A stretch of DNA of 64,000 nt from contig NZ_WHNY01000036.1 in the NCBI RefSeq assembly GCF_013141695.1, positions 62,001-126,000 on the forward strand, given 5' to 3'. The notes beneath the pieces are model-generated. The model searched no databases, had not been told where the DNA came from, and was given only the letters and a program-made list of their open reading frames with translations. This document shows positions 9,192 to 17,897 of this stretch, one piece after another (within the stretch, counting starts at the first letter, position 1; every line of letters begins with the position of its first letter). The DNA is from Paenibacillus plantarum. Its GTDB lineage: Bacteria > Bacillota > Bacilli > Paenibacillales > NBRC-103111. Position numbers and translations under genes: made by a program.

Positions 9192-11342
9192 ATGAAAAAA
9201 ACATTTACTACCCGCCTTACCGCCATGGCGCTTGTAACCGTTCTCACTGGCTCTTTCGCTAGCTCTCTAGCATTTGCCGAAACAACCGCGCCAACTTCAC
9301 CTGTTGCTATGAAATCCGATATGCGTCTTGCCATTGATAACGGCGTTGTCGAGGGTTACGGAGATACAGACTACCGTGGTACAAATGCCGCTACTCGCGC
9401 TGAAGTCGTAACGATGATTAACCGCGCTGCCAAGCTGCAAAGCGCTGATTCGAGTACAGCTACGTTCACGGACCTTGCGACTTGGCAAAAACAAGCAGTT
9501 GCGAATGCCGTTGCAGCTAAACTGATTAGCGGCTTTGCTGATGGTACCTTTCATCCGAATGCTGCCGTGACTCGTCAAGAGCTTGCTGAGTTAATCGTGA
9601 AAGTCGTAACTGGCGGCCAACTGCCACAAGTAAATGAGAATGTGTTGAACTATTTTAAAGACTCCGCATCCATCGCCAAAGACTCCCGCCCCTATGTCGC
9701 TTATGCCGTCATTAGCGGAATTTTCACACCTACGCTCGACGGTAACTTCAATCCTACTGCTGAAGTAACGCGCGATGAAGTCGCTAAGGCGCTTAAACCC
9801 ATTTTATTTAAAGTGGTTGATATTTTAACAACGAATGATATTCACGGTAAAATCGAAGTCGGCTTCGATAAAAAGCGCAACCAAGGTCAAGGCGGCATCG
9901 AAACATTCGGCGGCATCGTCTCCGATTTCCGTGCTGTGAATCCCAAAGGAACCGTCGTAGTTGACGGCGGAGATGCGTGGCAAGGTACGCTGATTTCCAA
10001 TACAACGAATGGCCAATCCGTGATGGATACCATGGCGCAAGTGCAATATGATGCTGCAGCTATCGGAAATCATGAATTCGACTTCGGCCGTGACGTTCTG
10101 ATCGATAATATTAAGAGGGCTAAATTCCCTATCCTTGGGGCTAATATTATCGATGCTCAGACAGGTAAACGCGTTGACTGGACACAGCCCTATGTCATTG
10201 TTGAAAAAGATGGTCTGAAAATCGGTATCATCGGCTTCGCAACGCCACAAACGACGACTACTACAAAATCAACGAACATCGAAGGCCTTTCCTTTGTAAA
10301 TCCAGTTCCTTTGGCCAAAGAATTGTCAGCCGAGCTTCGCGCTAAAGGTGTGGATATCATCATGGTTACCTCCCACCTCCCTGGTGAGCAAAACCAGAAA
10401 TCCGCTGAAATCATTAGTGAGCTTGCTGATCTTGCAAAAGGCACTGGAAATGGAACCTTAGACGCGATTGTTGGTGGTCACTCCCACATGCGTGTAGCCG
10501 GAATCGTAAATGGCATTCCCGTGGTTGAGGCGCAAAGCTGGCTTTATGCGGTTGGGCACATTCAACTCTTTGTAGACAAATCCACCAAGCAAGTCGTATC
10601 CTCCAATGCAAGCTTGCTAGAAACGTACACGAACTTAACGACAGCTGACGCGGACATTCATCAAACGGTTGAGGATTATAAAGCCAAAATTTCGGGGAAA
10701 TCCGGCGAAGTAGAAGTCGTAGTTGCAGAGCCGCTAAATCGTAAATCTTTCCGCTTTGAAGCTAATGGCGGGGCTGATCGTGACGGCGCAACACAGTTAG
10801 GCAACAGCATCACAGATGCGATGCGTGCTTCTGAGAAATCCGATATTGCTTTCACGAATATTGGCGGTATTCGCACGGATATTGATAAAGGTGAGCTAAC
10901 TTACAGCGAAATGTTCGAAGTACTCCCTTTTGGCAATTACAACGTAACGGGTACAATGACCGCTGCTCAAATCAAAAAAGCGCTCGAAGTTACGGACAAG
11001 TATACAAATCTGCCAGCCATTCAATTCTCAGGTTTGAAGGTTGAGTGGGATAATACGAAGCCGCTTGGTGAGAAATATTCCAAAATCACTTTGGCAGATG
11101 GCACTCCGATCTATGTCGATGGCAAGTTCAATACCGACCGTACGTTCAAAGTAACAACTAATGATTTCATGGCTACTGGCACTGGCGATGGCTTTACGGT
11201 ATTCGGTGAAGTGAAGGATTGGAAAGATGGCGCCATTATGCTGGACGCTTGGGTCAATCACGTCAATACCTTGAAGGCTGCGGGTAAAGAGCTGTCTGTC
11301 CAAGATGATGGTCGCGATGTGCGTTTGGATTTGAAGAAATAA
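9192..11342 (+). CDS. Surface-anchored 5'-nucleotidase/2',3'-cyclic phosphodiesterase with SLH domains
   Basis: The 716-residue exported product probably releases phosphate from extracellular nucleotides. Residues 1-30 are a signal peptide ending in FAE. Residues 35-205 hold S-layer homology repeats (AIDNGVVEGYGDTDYRGTNA, then TRAEVVTMINRAA; AAKLISGFADGTFHPNAAVT), which hold the protein in the wall. The metallophosphatase domain follows with DILTTNDIHGK, VVDGGDAWQGT, IGNHEFDFG and GGHSH. The C-terminal 5'-nucleotidase domain starts after about residue 510 (FTNIGGIRTDIDKGELTYSE). SLH at the N-terminus fused to this enzyme is less common than a cell-wall sorting signal at the C-terminus. An AGGAGG site lies 10 bases before ATG. 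It is a single gene ending in a terminator shared with the ABC operon. Confidence 0.9.
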   Translation: MKKTFTTRLTAMALVTVLTGSFASSLAFAETTAPTSPVAMKSDMRLAIDNGVVEGYGDTDYRGTNAATRAEVVTMINRAAKLQSADSSTATFTDLATWQKQAVANAVAAKLISGFADGTFHPNAAVTRQELAELIVKVVTGGQLPQVNENVLNYFKDSASIAKDSRPYVAYAVISGIFTPTLDGNFNPTAEVTRDEVAKALKPILFKVVDILTTNDIHGKIEVGFDKKRNQGQGGIETFGGIVSDFRAVNPKGTVVVDGGDAWQGTLISNTTNGQSVMDTMAQVQYDAAAIGNHEFDFGRDVLIDNIKRAKFPILGANIIDAQTGKRVDWTQPYVIVEKDGLKIGIIGFATPQTTTTTKSTNIEGLSFVNPVPLAKELSAELRAKGVDIIMVTSHLPGEQNQKSAEIISELADLAKGTGNGTLDAIVGGHSHMRVAGIVNGIPVVEAQSWLYAVGHIQLFVDKSTKQVVSSNASLLETYTNLTTADADIHQTVEDYKAKISGKSGEVEVVVAEPLNRKSFRFEANGGADRDGATQLGNSITDAMRASEKSDIAFTNIGGIRTDIDKGELTYSEMFEVLPFGNYNVTGTMTAAQIKKALEVTDKYTNLPAIQFSGLKVEWDNTKPLGEKYSKITLADGTPIYVDGKFNTDRTFKVTTNDFMATGTGDGFTVFGEVKDWKDGAIMLDAWVNHVNTLKAAGKELSVQDDGRDVRLDLKK

Positions 11343-11373
11343 GCTATCATTCAATCATTAATCTCATAAAATA

Positions 11374-11423
11374 AAAAAGGCCTTTTGCCCGCATCCAGCG
11401 ATGGATAGGGTGAAAGGTCTTTC
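11374..11423. terminator. Bidirectional terminator between nucleotidase and ABC operon
   Basis: Arms AAAGGCCTTTTGCCC and GGGTGAAAGGTCTTT pair around a 17-base loop. A-rich and T-rich flanks occur on both sides, so it can end both convergent transcripts. Confidence 0.75.
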
Positions 11424-11429
11424 TACTCT

Positions 11430-12224
11430 TTAAACGTGCAAATCACGTTTTTTAAAGGAAACATACGTAACAACCGTTAACAGGACAATGAGGACTGCGG
11501 AGATAACGACATACACGGCATCCAATCCACCGCCATACATGATATTTTTCGCCTCATAAAATTTAAACGGGGTTACATATTTCAAGAATGCCAGCTTATC
11601 GTTGAAATCAATGGCAATGGATAAGATAAACGTAACGAGCATGATGCCAGTTGACAGCGAAGCTGCTTTTTTGGAATTCCGATAAACGGTTGCAATGGAG
11701 GTCCCGATGACTAGAAAGAGCAGCTGTAGAATAAACATACCCAGCATGACGATGGAGATATCCCCGTTGACGGCCTCACCTTTACTATAAGCCCCAACAA
11801 TCAACATGCTCGAAATCCATGACACGAGGTTAAAAATAAGTATGTTCACGAAAGCGCTTAGCAGCTTCCACGTGATGATTTGATGCCTGGATAACGGCTT
11901 CACGAATAGGAACTCTGCCGTCTTGTCCCGCTCTTCCTTCGCGATGATATTCGCGCCCAGCATTGCCGCATGGATTGTTGCCATTAACAAGAAATAGAGG
12001 ACCAGAATCCCAAAATAACCGCTTGCCTTCGATAAATCTAACGCGCCGCCACCCATAATCACTTGGAGTGACTTCGGCATTTCCGCCATAAGATCATTAA
12101 TCTGTCCGTTCGCTGCTGTTGCTTGATACTTATTCATCCCGCTTGCGATTAGAAAAATGAGTCCTAGACTCCAAAAAATCATCGATTTCCGATACGTTTT
12201 CAGTTCTCGCCAAAAAATATTCAC
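11430..12224 (-). CDS. ABC-2 type transporter permease (third gene of operon)
   Basis: The 264-residue membrane protein has six predicted helices. The pattern is a cytoplasmic start (MNIFWRELKTYRKSMIFWS), a central AKEERDKTAEFLFVKPLSRH stretch typical of ABC-2 permeases, and a terminal TYVSFKKRDLHV. It is paralogous to the permease encoded just upstream; both begin MNI..-EL+-YRKS. The two likely form a heterodimer with the ATPase encoded first. The substrate is unknown; family members export drugs, peptides or lipids. The start follows the preceding stop by 26 bases. It is the last gene of an operon controlled by the riboswitch at 14050-14222. Confidence 0.85.
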   Translation of the reverse strand: MNIFWRELKTYRKSMIFWSLGLIFLIASGMNKYQATAANGQINDLMAEMPKSLQVIMGGGALDLSKASGYFGILVLYFLLMATIHAAMLGANIIAKEERDKTAEFLFVKPLSRHQIITWKLLSAFVNILIFNLVSWISSMLIVGAYSKGEAVNGDISIVMLGMFILQLLFLVIGTSIATVYRNSKKAASLSTGIMLVTFILSIAIDFNDKLAFLKYVTPFKFYEAKNIMYGGGLDAVYVVISAVLIVLLTVVTYVSFKKRDLHV

Positions 12225-12250
12225 GTGCTAATCCCTCCCCTCACCCGCAT

Positions 12251-13048
12251 TTATACGGCATGAACATCCTTTTTCGTGTAGATGAAGTAGCTGGCCGCAA
12301 TCGAAATGACGATAATCGCGATGGCAGCAATGACATAAGAGGCTTCATAGCTGGCGTGCTCAAGCATGTATGTCCCGCTAAAGTATTTGAATGGCGAGAA
12401 ATACCGTTTGACCCCCTCCCCATCTACGGCAACGATCATTCCGATAACGAAAAAGGCAAACACCGTACCTAGACTGACGGATAACACGGCTTTGATTTTA
12501 GAAAATACGACGGAAATGATGAATCCAATAGCAAGGAACATCAGCTGGATAAACAGCAAAGTGAGGGAAATCAATAGAAATGTGCTCACATCGAAATCAA
12601 CTGTTTTGACTTGAAGCGCCATTAGATAGGCTGCAACGATGTAAATCACGCAGGTAATGACTAAAGAAGTAACAGCCGCTAATAGCTTGGAAGTGACGAT
12701 TTTCGTACGTGTTACGGGCTTCGTAAGCAGAAAGTCTGCTGTTTTCTCGCGCATTTCTTTCGAGAGTATAGACGTTCCCAGAACCATGGCTTGAATGGCT
12801 CCGCAAAGCGTAATGTACATAAAGATGTACATATAGAATCCAAGCAGGGTACCAAACGTTTCGATTTGAATACCAAGCGCTTTCCTAACCCCTTCGGGAT
12901 ACCCCTCTAGTATGGAAGAGAACTCAGCAAAGTCCTTAGAGACCGAAGGAAAAAGGGATAGGAATAAGACGATGACCGCAATTAAGGAGCAGGTCCACGT
13001 AATCGTGGATTTCCGATACGCTCTCAATTCATGAAGGTATATATTCAT
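12251..13048 (-). CDS. ABC-2 type transporter permease (second gene of operon)
   Basis: The 265-residue membrane protein has about six helices and the same SKEMREKTADFLLTKPVTRT element as its downstream paralogue. It ends with a YFIYTKKDVHAV tail like the other's KKRDLHV. It starts 6 bases after the ATPase stop codon, so translation is probably coupled. The tandem paralogues suggest an old duplication and a heterodimeric channel. Confidence 0.85.
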   Translation of the reverse strand: MNIYLHELRAYRKSTITWTCSLIAVIVLFLSLFPSVSKDFAEFSSILEGYPEGVRKALGIQIETFGTLLGFYMYIFMYITLCGAIQAMVLGTSILSKEMREKTADFLLTKPVTRTKIVTSKLLAAVTSLVITCVIYIVAAYLMALQVKTVDFDVSTFLLISLTLLFIQLMFLAIGFIISVVFSKIKAVLSVSLGTVFAFFVIGMIVAVDGEGVKRYFSPFKYFSGTYMLEHASYEASYVIAAIAIIVISIAASYFIYTKKDVHAV

Positions 13049-13054
13049 TCCACT

Positions 13055-13939
13055 TTAAGCCTCCTTCTCATAGTAGTGCATAAAGATCTCCTCTAAATCA
13101 GGCTCTTCGATCCACAGATTCTCTATTTCGATTTCCGCAATCTTTCGCATGACTTGATTAATGTTGCCTTTAAATAAGAAGCTCGTCGTCTGGCCTTGGA
13201 CATCAATGTTATTGACTCCGGTCATTTTGAAAAAGTTAGGATCAAGCGCTTGTGCCGTATCCACTTTAAATCGCTTGAAATTGTTTTCTTTTAACGTGCT
13301 TATCTTCTCAACCGTCACAATCCTGCCTTCCTTAATAATCGCGACGCGATCGCATAATCTTTGAACTTCACTTAATATATGAGAGGAAAAAAGAATCGTG
13401 GCTCCTCTTTGATTCTGTTGTTCGAGCAATTCGAAAAACTTCTGCTGCATGAGCGGGTCCAGTCCACTTGTCGGTTCATCCAGAATAATGAGCTTAGGAT
13501 CATGCAGCAACCCTTGAACGATGCCCACTTTCTTTTTGTTCCCCAGAGATAGATCATCAATTTTCTTCGTAACATCCAGATCCATGATTTCAGCAAGCTC
13601 TTTGATTCTCTTGGTGCAATCCTTCTTGTAAAAGCTGGCTGAATACTTGAGTAAGTCGATCACTTTCATGTTGTCATAATAAAAAACTTCGGACGGCAAG
13701 TAGCCGATCTCTTTCTTTATTTCAGGCGCAAACTGGATGCAGTCTTTACCGAAAATTTTGGCACTGCCGCTTGTTGGAAAAATCAGAGACAGCAGCGTTC
13801 GAATCGTTGTTGATTTCCCTGCCCCATTCGGTCCGATAAAACCAAAGATCTCCCCTTCTTCGATCGAAAAACTAACATCCGTAATACCTCTTGCGTTCCC
13901 ATAGGTCTTGGTCAAATTGTTGATTTCAATAGCATGCAT
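13055..13939 (-). CDS. ABC transporter ATP-binding protein (first gene of operon)
   Basis: The 294-residue ATPase drives the two ABC-2 permeases encoded after it. Visible motifs are Walker A GPNGAGKST (residues 37-45), signature LSLGNKKKVGIVQG, Walker B LIILDEPTSGLDP and the switch His in LFSSHILSEV. The C-terminal 80 residues carry the extra domain seen in ABC-2 exporters of the YbhF/CcmA/DrrA kind. AAGGAGG precedes ATG by 8 bases. The gene begins about 50 bases after an intrinsic terminator that belongs to a c-di-AMP riboswitch, so expression should depend on c-di-AMP level. No regulator or immunity gene is adjacent, and the cargo cannot be inferred. Confidence 0.92.
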   Translation of the reverse strand: MHAIEINNLTKTYGNARGITDVSFSIEEGEIFGFIGPNGAGKSTTIRTLLSLIFPTSGSAKIFGKDCIQFAPEIKKEIGYLPSEVFYYDNMKVIDLLKYSASFYKKDCTKRIKELAEIMDLDVTKKIDDLSLGNKKKVGIVQGLLHDPKLIILDEPTSGLDPLMQQKFFELLEQQNQRGATILFSSHILSEVQRLCDRVAIIKEGRIVTVEKISTLKENNFKRFKVDTAQALDPNFFKMTGVNNIDVQGQTTSFLFKGNINQVMRKIAEIEIENLWIEEPDLEEIFMHYYEKEA

Positions 13940-13987
13940 GATATAGCCTCCTTATAACATTTATGTAACATTTTGGGTTAATGGCAT

Positions 13988-14036
13988 GCAAAAAGAAGCC
14001 CTAAGAGCAGAGAATCTCTACTCTCGGACTTCTTTA
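13988..14036 (-). terminator. Expression-platform terminator of the riboswitch
   Basis: On the minus strand AAGAAGTCC-GAGAG-AGAGA pairs with TCTCT-CTCTT-GGGCTTCTT and is followed by TTTTTG. It lies between the c-di-AMP aptamer and the ABC ATPase start, as expected for transcription-termination control. Confidence 0.85.
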
Positions 14037-14049
14037 CATAAGAAGGCGA

Positions 14050-14222
14050 GTGTGCGGTTCTCTCTCAATGCACCTACGAGGTTAGCTGTCGGATTCGGAC
14101 TTGAGAGCGTCCTACCTAATGCTTGCGAGCATCAGGATTCACCCCATGAAGCCAAGTATTGCTTGAACGGCTTCGATTGGTTCCCCCGTTTCCCCTACTG
14201 GGAATTAAGTGGTTTCTTTTCA
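14050..14222 (-). promoter_or_regulatory. c-di-AMP riboswitch (ydaO-yuaA type)
   Basis: Reading the minus strand from about 14217, the conserved parts of the ydaO-yuaA aptamer appear in order: CACTTAATTCCC, GGGGAAACGGGGGAACC, GGGGTGAATCC, TAGGTAGGACG, AAGTCCGAATCCGACAGC and TAACCTCGTAGGTGC. This is one of the most distinctive riboswitch signatures. Such elements are generally OFF switches: bound c-di-AMP favours the terminator. The only gene in position to be controlled is the ABC ATPase and its two permeases. Classical targets are potassium and osmolyte transporters and wall hydrolases, so an ABC-2 exporter-like operon is a less usual target. The exact ends and P1 pairing were not worked out. 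Confidence 0.92.
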
Positions 14223-14416
14223 CATAAAATCAACTTGTCGTAATGAATCTTACGCCGTTCTTTATCGATTGTAAAACGTAGATTCGCCTTTAATTATTGC
14301 TTATTTGACTTTGGTAGTCGATGAAAGCGCATACATATAAGGGTGTCGTTGATTATCCCATACTTTGCTACTTATTAATGCTCTTTAGGAGATGAAGCTC
14401 AGTAGACCTAGGAAAC

Positions 14417-15247
14417 CTACGTGCTGTACAGCCGTCGATACTCCTGTGGTGTCATTCCGGTATGCTCTCGGAAGCGCGCAATAAAGTAGCTGCTCTGAGA
14501 AAATCCGACATGCTCAGCCACTTGCTTAATCGTCCATTCGGTCGACATGAGCAGTTGTTTAGCTACAACCAGACGACATTCGAACAGCCACACGACCGGA
14601 GTCCGCCCCATTACTTCGTGAAACATTCGACTAAAATAATAGGTACTGAAGCCTGCCTGCTCGGCCATCTGCAAGAGAGTTAGCGGTTTCGTACAGTGCG
14701 TACGAATATACTCGGCGACCACTCTCATCCGTGCACGCTTATCCAGAATCGTTACTGTTCCATGCGTCTCCGCACGTAAGGCAAGCTCAGCAAGCAGTTC
14801 ATAGAGCTTCACGGCCAATTGTACCTCGTTCCGATCATATGGAGATGCCAGCTCCAATAAATCCCCGGTCAATTGTTTGAGCTTAGGTACATCCCTGTAC
14901 GTAAACAGCCACACAGCTGAAGTTCCTTGATCATTCAACAGCCTGTCGAGTCCCTCACCTGCAAGGTGTACCCAGAATACTTGCCACGGATCGTTTGGAT
15001 CGGTTCGATACTCCTGTTCAAGGCCCGCTCCGTAATAAAAGCCCTGCCCTGCTTCCAGTGAGAATTCCTTCCTGTTCGCTTTGACATAGCCTTTACCGCT
15101 TAACACAATATGCAAATTGGCTTGTTGCAGCTGCCCCTTAAACCGCCGCTCCTGATGCTCAGGGAAATCTGCATATTGACCAATCATATCCGGATAAACC
15201 GTGTAGTGTTTGTACATGGGCTCCGGTAATACATAATGAATTTTCAT
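14417..15247 (-). CDS. AraC-family regulator, probable regulator of the beta-galactosidase
   Basis: The 276-residue transcription factor starts at MKIHYVLPEP, where GGAGG lies 4-5 bases upstream; a TTG six codons earlier is less likely. Residues 1-150 are an AraC-type sugar-binding cupin (LQQANLHIVLSGKGYVKANR, then LEAGQGFYYGAGLEQEY). Residues 175-275 contain both helix-turn-helix motifs (LLQMAEQAGFSTYYFSRMFH and VAEHVGFSQSSYFIARFREH, then TGMTPQEYRR). It is divergent from a GH42 beta-galactosidase 142 bases away, with a palindrome between them, so it most likely activates that gene in response to a galactoside. Confidence 0.88.
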   Translation of the reverse strand: MKIHYVLPEPMYKHYTVYPDMIGQYADFPEHQERRFKGQLQQANLHIVLSGKGYVKANRKEFSLEAGQGFYYGAGLEQEYRTDPNDPWQVFWVHLAGEGLDRLLNDQGTSAVWLFTYRDVPKLKQLTGDLLELASPYDRNEVQLAVKLYELLAELALRAETHGTVTILDKRARMRVVAEYIRTHCTKPLTLLQMAEQAGFSTYYFSRMFHEVMGRTPVVWLFECRLVVAKQLLMSTEWTIKQVAEHVGFSQSSYFIARFREHTGMTPQEYRRLYST

Positions 15248-15289
15248 GTGTCCTCCAAAACGCAAGAATATGATATACGTCGCAAAATG

Positions 15290-15305
15290 ATGTTATATAC
15301 AACAT
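15290..15305. promoter_or_regulatory. Palindrome between AraC gene and beta-galactosidase
   Basis: ATGTT-ATATAC-AACAT is a perfect inverted repeat with a six-base centre, placed between the divergent genes. It is a candidate operator; no binding data are implied. Confidence 0.4.
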
Positions 15306-15389
15306 ATTATAAAGAAATATAATGAGTACATAAAGGATTTTTAATAACAAAAAATTACTATTTCTATAGAAACGGGGATGTTATGACTC

Positions 15390-17450
15390 ATGGAAAAGAC
15401 CATTCCGGGTGAGAATTTTGATCTAGGCGTATGCTACTACCCTGAGCAGTGGCCAGAGGGTATGTGGGCGGACGACTATAGGAGAATGCGAGAAATCGGC
15501 TTTACCATCGTACGGATGGGTGAGTTTGCATGGAATTTCTTTGAACCAGAGGAAGGAGTATTCGCCTTTGATCTGTTCGACCGTGCGATAGATCTTGCTC
15601 ACGAGCATGGACTGAAGGTCATTCTCGGCACTCCCACAGCAACGCCGCCTGCTTGGATGACTTACAAATACCCCGAAATTCTGAATGCTAACTTTGATGG
15701 TGTGCAGTATCAGCACGGGATGAGACGTCACTACAATTACAGCAGCCCTATTTACCGCGAATACTGTGCGAAAATTACTGAGGCTATGGCGCAGCATTAT
15801 GCCAACAATCCAGGGGTCGTAGGCTGGCAGATTGACAATGAGCTTAACTGTGAGGTAAATGTCTTCTATGCCGAAGCCGATCATGCAGCGTTTAGGAAGT
15901 GGGTACAGGAGAAATACAGTACCTTAGAGGCATTAAATGAGACTTGGGGCACCGTCTTCTGGAACCAGAGTTACTCCGACTGGGAACAAGTTCATTTAAC
16001 TCGTCCTGCGCCTTCCAAGTCCGTTAACCCTCATCAAGCGCTGGATGAAAAGCGATTTATCTCGGACAACACAATCTCCTTCGCCCGTTTGCAGGCAGAC
16101 ATCTTGCGTGAGTTAGCGCCCACTCAGTGGATTACAACGAATGGCATGTTTGGTCATCTAGATAGCCATGCCATGACGGATGAACTGTTGGATTTCTTTT
16201 CTTTCGACTCGTATCCGAACTTCTCAACCATTTGGAACGATGCTGATCGCGAGCATCCGCTCATGGACCGCGGCAATTCCAACCAACTCACCAAGGTGCG
16301 CTCGATCTCCCCCACTTTCTGCATTATGGAGCAACAGTCCGGCCCTGGCGGTTGGGTGAACACGATGGGACAATCTGCACCCAAACCAGGTCAAATGCGA
16401 TTATGGACGTATCAATCGGTTGCTCATGGGGCGGATATGGTCTTGTATTTCAGATGGCGAACGGCAACCTTCGGTACCGAAATCTATTGGCATGGGATCA
16501 ACGATTATCATAACCGTCCCAACCGCAGGGTTACAGAAGCCGCAACGATTAGCCGGGAATTGGGGAAAATCGGGGAAGTTATTGCCGGTTCTCGTTTCGC
16601 TGCGGAAGTGGCTATCCTGCACGATTATGATAATGAGTGGGATGGGGAGCTTGACGTATATCACGGTCCTCTAACGAGAGAAAGCCAATATAGCTGGGGG
16701 AAAGCCTTACAATTCAGCCATATCCCCTACGATTATTTGTATGTGCAAAATAAGACTACCCTAGATGATCTAGCTCGTTACAAAGTGCTCGTCTACCCAC
16801 ATCCAGCCATCATGTCGGAGGAAACGGCCGAGCTGCTTAAGCAGTACGTAGCAGCAGGAGGCAAGCTGCTTTTCGGTGCTCGCTCCGGTTATAAAGACCA
16901 ACGCGGACATTGCCGAATGATTCCATTCCCTGGTCTCGTTGCGGAACTGTGCGGTGTGACAGTGGAAGACTTTACACTTATCGTGAACGAAGCAACGACA
17001 CCTAACATGCGCTGGATTGATGGCGGGGACGACGCCAGCACGCCTGCACGTCTGTTCAACGACATTCTCCATCCTGAGAACGAGAACGTACAGACACTAG
17101 CCTTGTTTGACGGCGACTATTATGCAGGCAAACCGGCGCTTACCCGCAACCCTTATGGCAGCGGTGAAGCCTATTATTTCGGGGCAGCCTTCAGCCGCGA
17201 AGTAGCGGATGCCTTGATCCGCCGCCTTGGGATGCAACCTGCAACTGCAGGTTGGGCGAAGCTGCCGCCTGAGGTGGAGGTTGCGATCCGCGTGAAACAG
17301 GATCGCCAGTTTGCCTTTATCCTGAACTACACCGACAAACCAGTCAAAGCTAATTTGCTGAAGGAGCTGGAAGACTTGTTGGAAGGTGCCCGGATTGGTG
17401 CGGGGGAGCTGGAGATCGCTCCTTATGGGGTGAAGGTTTTGGAACTATGA
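15390..17450 (+). CDS. Beta-galactosidase, glycoside hydrolase family 42
   Basis: The 686-residue cytoplasmic enzyme hydrolyses beta-galactosides, such as galacto-oligosaccharides from plant galactans. The family start LGVCYYPEQWPE and a TIM barrel are present. The acid/base Glu is E151 in WQIDNELNC and the nucleophile is E314 in FCIMEQQSGPGGW. A trimerisation-type domain (from about 395) and a small beta domain at the end match the usual GH42 length of about 680. There is no signal peptide. The chosen ATG follows AACGGGG by 12 bases; nearby upstream ATGs stop or shift frame. It is a single gene opposite its likely AraC regulator. Confidence 0.94.
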   Translation: MEKTIPGENFDLGVCYYPEQWPEGMWADDYRRMREIGFTIVRMGEFAWNFFEPEEGVFAFDLFDRAIDLAHEHGLKVILGTPTATPPAWMTYKYPEILNANFDGVQYQHGMRRHYNYSSPIYREYCAKITEAMAQHYANNPGVVGWQIDNELNCEVNVFYAEADHAAFRKWVQEKYSTLEALNETWGTVFWNQSYSDWEQVHLTRPAPSKSVNPHQALDEKRFISDNTISFARLQADILRELAPTQWITTNGMFGHLDSHAMTDELLDFFSFDSYPNFSTIWNDADREHPLMDRGNSNQLTKVRSISPTFCIMEQQSGPGGWVNTMGQSAPKPGQMRLWTYQSVAHGADMVLYFRWRTATFGTEIYWHGINDYHNRPNRRVTEAATISRELGKIGEVIAGSRFAAEVAILHDYDNEWDGELDVYHGPLTRESQYSWGKALQFSHIPYDYLYVQNKTTLDDLARYKVLVYPHPAIMSEETAELLKQYVAAGGKLLFGARSGYKDQRGHCRMIPFPGLVAELCGVTVEDFTLIVNEATTPNMRWIDGGDDASTPARLFNDILHPENENVQTLALFDGDYYAGKPALTRNPYGSGEAYYFGAAFSREVADALIRRLGMQPATAGWAKLPPEVEVAIRVKQDRQFAFILNYTDKPVKANLLKELEDLLEGARIGAGELEIAPYGVKVLEL

Positions 17451-17895
17451 GAAAAGGTGTTCAGATACCGGAATCCACAGTCGATTGTGTGCTTGGCGGA
17501 TTGGTGCGTACTGAACTTGGGATAGGATTGTGGCTTGCGAACGCAAGGTGACTGCCGATTCGTGTTAGATGTATAAACTACAGCTAATTTGCTCGAATCT
17601 GACGTATTTTCGCGATTAGATGAAGAAAGTACATTTAATTTGGGTGAAATTTGAAGAATCGAGCAAATCGAAGGAATTTAACTACAGGAAATACAGTTAA
17701 TCCTTCGAAGTCGAGAAATCCACTTCAAATAGATGGAGAAAATCCAGTTAGATTGCGGGAAGCAGGTTTATTATCCATCGATCATTAACGAAAAAAAGAG
17801 GCTATTTCAAAAAGTCTAAATCGACTTTGAACGGCACCTCAATTGTTAGTTGTGTCTAACAATTGGGGTGCCGTTCACTCTTGAGACAGCCTCTT
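17451..17895. other. Gene-free stretch: repeat block and long nested inverted repeat
   Basis: No coding frame is supported. It contains a small CTTGCGAACGCAAG palindrome near 17534, the AT-rich repeat block at 17571-17765, and the 104-base nested inverted repeat at its right end. Confidence 0.6.
17571..17765. repeat. AT-rich intergenic repeat block (copy B)
   Basis: It shares ACAGCTAATTT, GATTAGATG (the reverse of CATCTAATC), TTTAACT and CAGTTAATCC-type units with the block at 5889-6072. Units alternate in orientation about every 25 bases. It is non-coding. Confidence 0.5.
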
Positions 17896-17897
17896 TT
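17794..17897. repeat. 104-base nested inverted repeat; terminator, possibly MITE-derived
   Basis: The outer arms AAAAGAGGCTATTTCAA and TTGAGACAGCCTCTTTT pair with two mismatches. Inside, AACGGCACC-TC-AATTGTTAG pairs with CTAACAATT-GG-GGTGCCGTT, a 20-base stem at 17830-17875. The ends resemble the GAGGCTGTCTCAA termini of some Firmicute insertion sequences. It overlaps the stop codon of the VOC gene and would act as its terminator. Confidence 0.6.

Noticed and set aside
13986-14243. An 85-codon plus-strand frame
   Set aside because: It covers the riboswitch and its terminator on the other strand; conserved RNA motifs explain the sequence.
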